Part shown: in pieces, positions 62,104 to 64,000 of the stretch
Layout: every line of letters starts with the position of its first letter
Position numbering within the stretch: the first letter of the stretch is position 1
Assembly: GCF_021390435.2 (NCBI RefSeq)
Contig: NZ_JAJVCN010000003.1
Coordinates: 1,989,501 to 2,053,500 of the forward strand
DNA length: 64,000 nt
Direction: 5' to 3'
DNA from: Kibdelosporangium philippinense
GTDB taxonomy: Bacteria > Actinomycetota > Actinomycetes > Mycobacteriales > Pseudonocardiaceae
Made by a program: the position numbers and the translations under genes
Notes under the pieces: model-generated
Seen by the model: the letters and a program-made list of their open reading frames with translations, nothing else
What the model was told of the DNA's origin: nothing
Database searches by the model: none

Positions 62104-63281
62104 TAGAGCGTGGTCACCATTGCCTCGACGGCAATGCGTGGCTTGACGTTCAGCTCGAGCGCCTCACGACAGGACAGCACTGCTTCGAGGCGCCGGAGCG
62201 TCGACTCAGGCGACCACGATGCAGCAGCGGTCCGCGCGTCCTTCGCGTGGTCAGGGTGGTTCAGCGAGGCTTCCGAGCCGCTCGCCGTCACCAGGACGTC
62301 ACGATAAAACCCAGCCAGGTCAACCAAAGCAAGGTCGAGGGTGTCTCGCTGCGTTCGGGTGGCGCGGGATTTCTGGCGACGCTCGAGCTCTTTCAAGGCG
62401 CCAGCTGAACCGCGGGTCGCCGAAGCCGTGCCTTTTCCTGTTCCACCCGCACCCAACGCGGTTTTCAGCGCTTCACGTTCGATCTCGTCACGTGTTCCGC
62501 TCTGCTCAGCCGCTTCGTTCTCGGCCACTTTGACCAACTCGTCGGCGAGCGAGAACACGTCGCCAGGGCGCCGCAAACCCAACGGAATCCGCAACACCGC
62601 AGCACGGCGGTCACGGGCGGACTCGTCGGTCGCCAGGCGCCGGGCGCGGCCAACATGGCCGCCGCACACCGAAGCAGCCCATGTCGCCGTGTCCGGGTCG
62701 ACGGAATCGCGCTCTATCAACACTTCCGCGATCGCACTTGCCGGTGGGATACGCAAAGACACGCCACGGCAACGGGATCGGATGGTCACTGACACGTCGT
62801 CGGGATGGTCCGACGGCGCACACAACAGGAACACAGTCCGATCCGGCGGTTCCTCGACCGCCTTGAGCAGTGCGTTGGCCGCGCCTTCGGTGAGACGGTC
62901 GGCGTCCTCGATGATCACGACCTGCCAGCGGCCACCGGTTGGACGCCTTGCCGCGGTCTGCACCAACGCACGCATCTCAGCGACCGAAATGGACAGACCC
63001 TCTGGCACAACGAGTCGGACGTCCGCATGCGTGCCTGCCATGGTTGTGCGGCAACCACTGCACTCACCGCAACCCGTGCCGTATTCGCACTGCAAAGCCG
63101 CGGCGAAGGCCCGTGCAGCAACCGAACGGCCCGACCCAGGCGGTCCGGTGAACAGCCACGCGTGCGTCATGCCACCTGACGCGGCTTGTTCACCACGCAC
63201 GATCAACGCGGCCGCTTGTGCGGCTTTGGTCAGTATTACGACGGCTTCAGCCTGACCGACCACTTGCGACCAGACGGTCAC
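62094..63281 (-). CDS. holB: DNA polymerase III subunit delta prime
   Basis: A 395-aa clamp-loader subunit. The AAA+ domain begins with VVGQAEAV and has the P-loop-like GPPGSGRS; the zinc-binding module is CEYGTGCGECSGC with four cysteines, and IIEDADRLTEGAANALLKAVEEPP is the Walker B and sensor region typical of DnaX/HolB. With delta and tau it loads the beta clamp at the replication fork. The GTG at 63281 overlaps the stop of the upstream tmk-like gene (GTGA), so the two form an operon, as in many actinobacteria. Confidence 0.95.
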   Translation of the reverse strand: MTVWSQVVGQAEAVVILTKAAQAAALIVRGEQAASGGMTHAWLFTGPPGSGRSVAARAFAAALQCEYGTGCGECSGCRTTMAGTHADVRLVVPEGLSISVAEMRALVQTAARRPTGGRWQVVIIEDADRLTEGAANALLKAVEEPPDRTVFLLCAPSDHPDDVSVTIRSRCRGVSLRIPPASAIAEVLIERDSVDPDTATWAASVCGGHVGRARRLATDESARDRRAAVLRIPLGLRRPGDVFSLADELVKVAENEAAEQSGTRDEIEREALKTALGAGGTGKGTASATRGSAGALKELERRQKSRATRTQRDTLDLALVDLAGFYRDVLVTASGSEASLNHPDHAKDARTAAASWSPESTLRRLEAVLSCREALELNVKPRIAVEAMVTTLYYG

Positions 63282-64000
63282 TGGGCCTCCACTGGCGTCC
63301 GATCGTCGGCCTCGTCGAGCCCAAGTTTGCGGGCCGCGATCGCGCCGAGCACTGCCATCTGGACTCGCTGCGAAGTGGCTTGGTCATCGTCGTCCGAATC
63401 CACCACGACATAGCGGTCCGGGTCGGACGACGCCATTTCCAGCAGCAAGTCCTGCACGCGCCAGTGGTGGTCGTTGGACTGGTAAGTCGTTGGCGGCAAG
63501 GTCGCCGGGTCACGGTCGAGCAGCACGGTCAGGTCGGGCCGCAGTTTCGCGGTCGCCCAGTCCGTCAGCCCTTCCATCTCCTCCGGGTCGAGCCCGGCAA
63601 CGGCAGACAAGTGGGCGAACGGGCTGTCGACGAACCGCTCCATCACGACGATCGCGCCGCGATCCAGCGCTGGGCGGATCTCACGCTCCACGATGTCCGC
63701 CCGTACAGCCGCTGCGACCAATGCGTGCGCGCGTGCACCGGTCAGCTCGGCGCCGGCAAGAACAGCCCTAAGGCGCCGGTCATTGAGCGTCGGATCGGTC
63801 GCCAGCAGGATCTCGCGGTTGCCGGATTTACGGAGGAAGTCGGTCAGCAGCCGGGACTGCGACGCGGTGTCCTGCGCCGTATCGCCTTCGATCGCGATCA
63901 GCAGACCGGTCGACCGACGCGGCTTGCCACGGATCGCGGCCTTCAGGTCGGCGAGGATCGTCTCGGCGCGGCGGTCGTCCATCTGCCGGTAGGCGATCAC
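63278..64000 (-). CDS. tmk: Thymidylate-kinase-like domain with degenerate P-loop, C-terminal part
   Basis: The C-terminal 240 codons of a protein that runs off the right end. From its place before holB and its layout it is the dTMP kinase of actinobacteria, which is often fused to an N-terminal MFS-like domain. It has the substrate-site ERFVDSPFAHLSAVAG and the lid/base-binding region. The P-loop, expected as EGGDGSGKST, reads IEGDTAQDTASQ (about 63860-63905): the Gly-Lys-Ser is gone. ATP binding may be lost or changed, so this may not be the functional dTMP kinase. The apparent Met at the edge is not the true start. Confidence 0.8.
   Translation of the reverse strand: MIAYRQMDDRRAETILADLKAAIRGKPRRSTGLLIAIEGDTAQDTASQSRLLTDFLRKSGNREILLATDPTLNDRRLRAVLAGAELTGARAHALVAAAVRADIVEREIRPALDRGAIVVMERFVDSPFAHLSAVAGLDPEEMEGLTDWATAKLRPDLTVLLDRDPATLPPTTYQSNDHHWRVQDLLLEMASSDPDRYVVVDSDDDDQATSQRVQMAVLGAIAARKLGLDEADDRTPVEAQ

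Overview
The window looks like the chromosome of a high-GC, multicellular actinomycete, most probably of the Pseudonocardiales. The reasons are GC-rich codon use, GTG/TTG starts, class F sortase genes, IS701- and IS1182-type elements, AICE-like tRNA-integrated remnants and a giant NRPS gene. I cannot assign a genus from sequence alone.

Left arm (1-15.9 kb) is chromosomal background. It holds the 5' part of glyA, a hotdog-fold thioesterase-like gene, a divergent second ribosomal protein L11 gene with a hairpin over its ribosome binding site, a secreted protein, a divergent LysR/MFS pair, and a GGDEF gene coupled to a serine beta-lactamase-like hydrolase. These are followed by a complete IS1182-family element, a secreted multidomain GH87 glucanase, and a two-gene unit of a secreted coiled-coil protein and a class F sortase.

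Middle (15.9-30.2 kb) is accessory. An IS701-family element with a CTAA target duplication is followed by a polymorphic-toxin locus: a 2240-aa RHS/YD-repeat protein with a Hint domain and an unrecognised C-terminal toxin, plus a small probable immunity gene 6 bp downstream. A large secreted partner protein with an SGNH-like end is transcribed divergently. A dead tyrosine integrase and a 48-bp copy of the 3' part of tRNA-Thr close this section.

The island (30.2-54.1 kb) lies between two copies of the tRNA-Thr 3' end. It holds a broken second class F sortase and one 6548-aa NRPS with the order F-A-PCP / C-A-PCP x3 / Cy-A(Ox)-PCP / C-A-PCP-TE. Next come a peptide-exporter-type ABC transporter, an Fe(II)/2-oxoglutarate dioxygenase of the PhyH family, and a NUDIX hydrolase. 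Binding-pocket residues read by eye suggest formyl-Gly(?)-Ser-Orn-(Pro/pipecolate-like)-thiazole-Ser. The TE has Cys in place of the usual nucleophilic Ser. I do not recognise this product; it is the best candidate here for an undescribed system.

Right arm (54.1-60.4 kb) holds two further, smaller tRNA-Thr-targeted element remnants in tandem. Each has an integrase C-terminal remnant beside an att copy; they also carry a ricin-type lectin, a triply broken pseudogene split by a second near-identical IS701 copy (CTAG duplication), and a small coiled-coil gene. The array ends at the intact tRNA-Thr(CGU). Chromosome resumes with a secreted, membrane-anchored protein, holB, and a thymidylate-kinase-like domain with a degenerate P-loop, cut by the window end.
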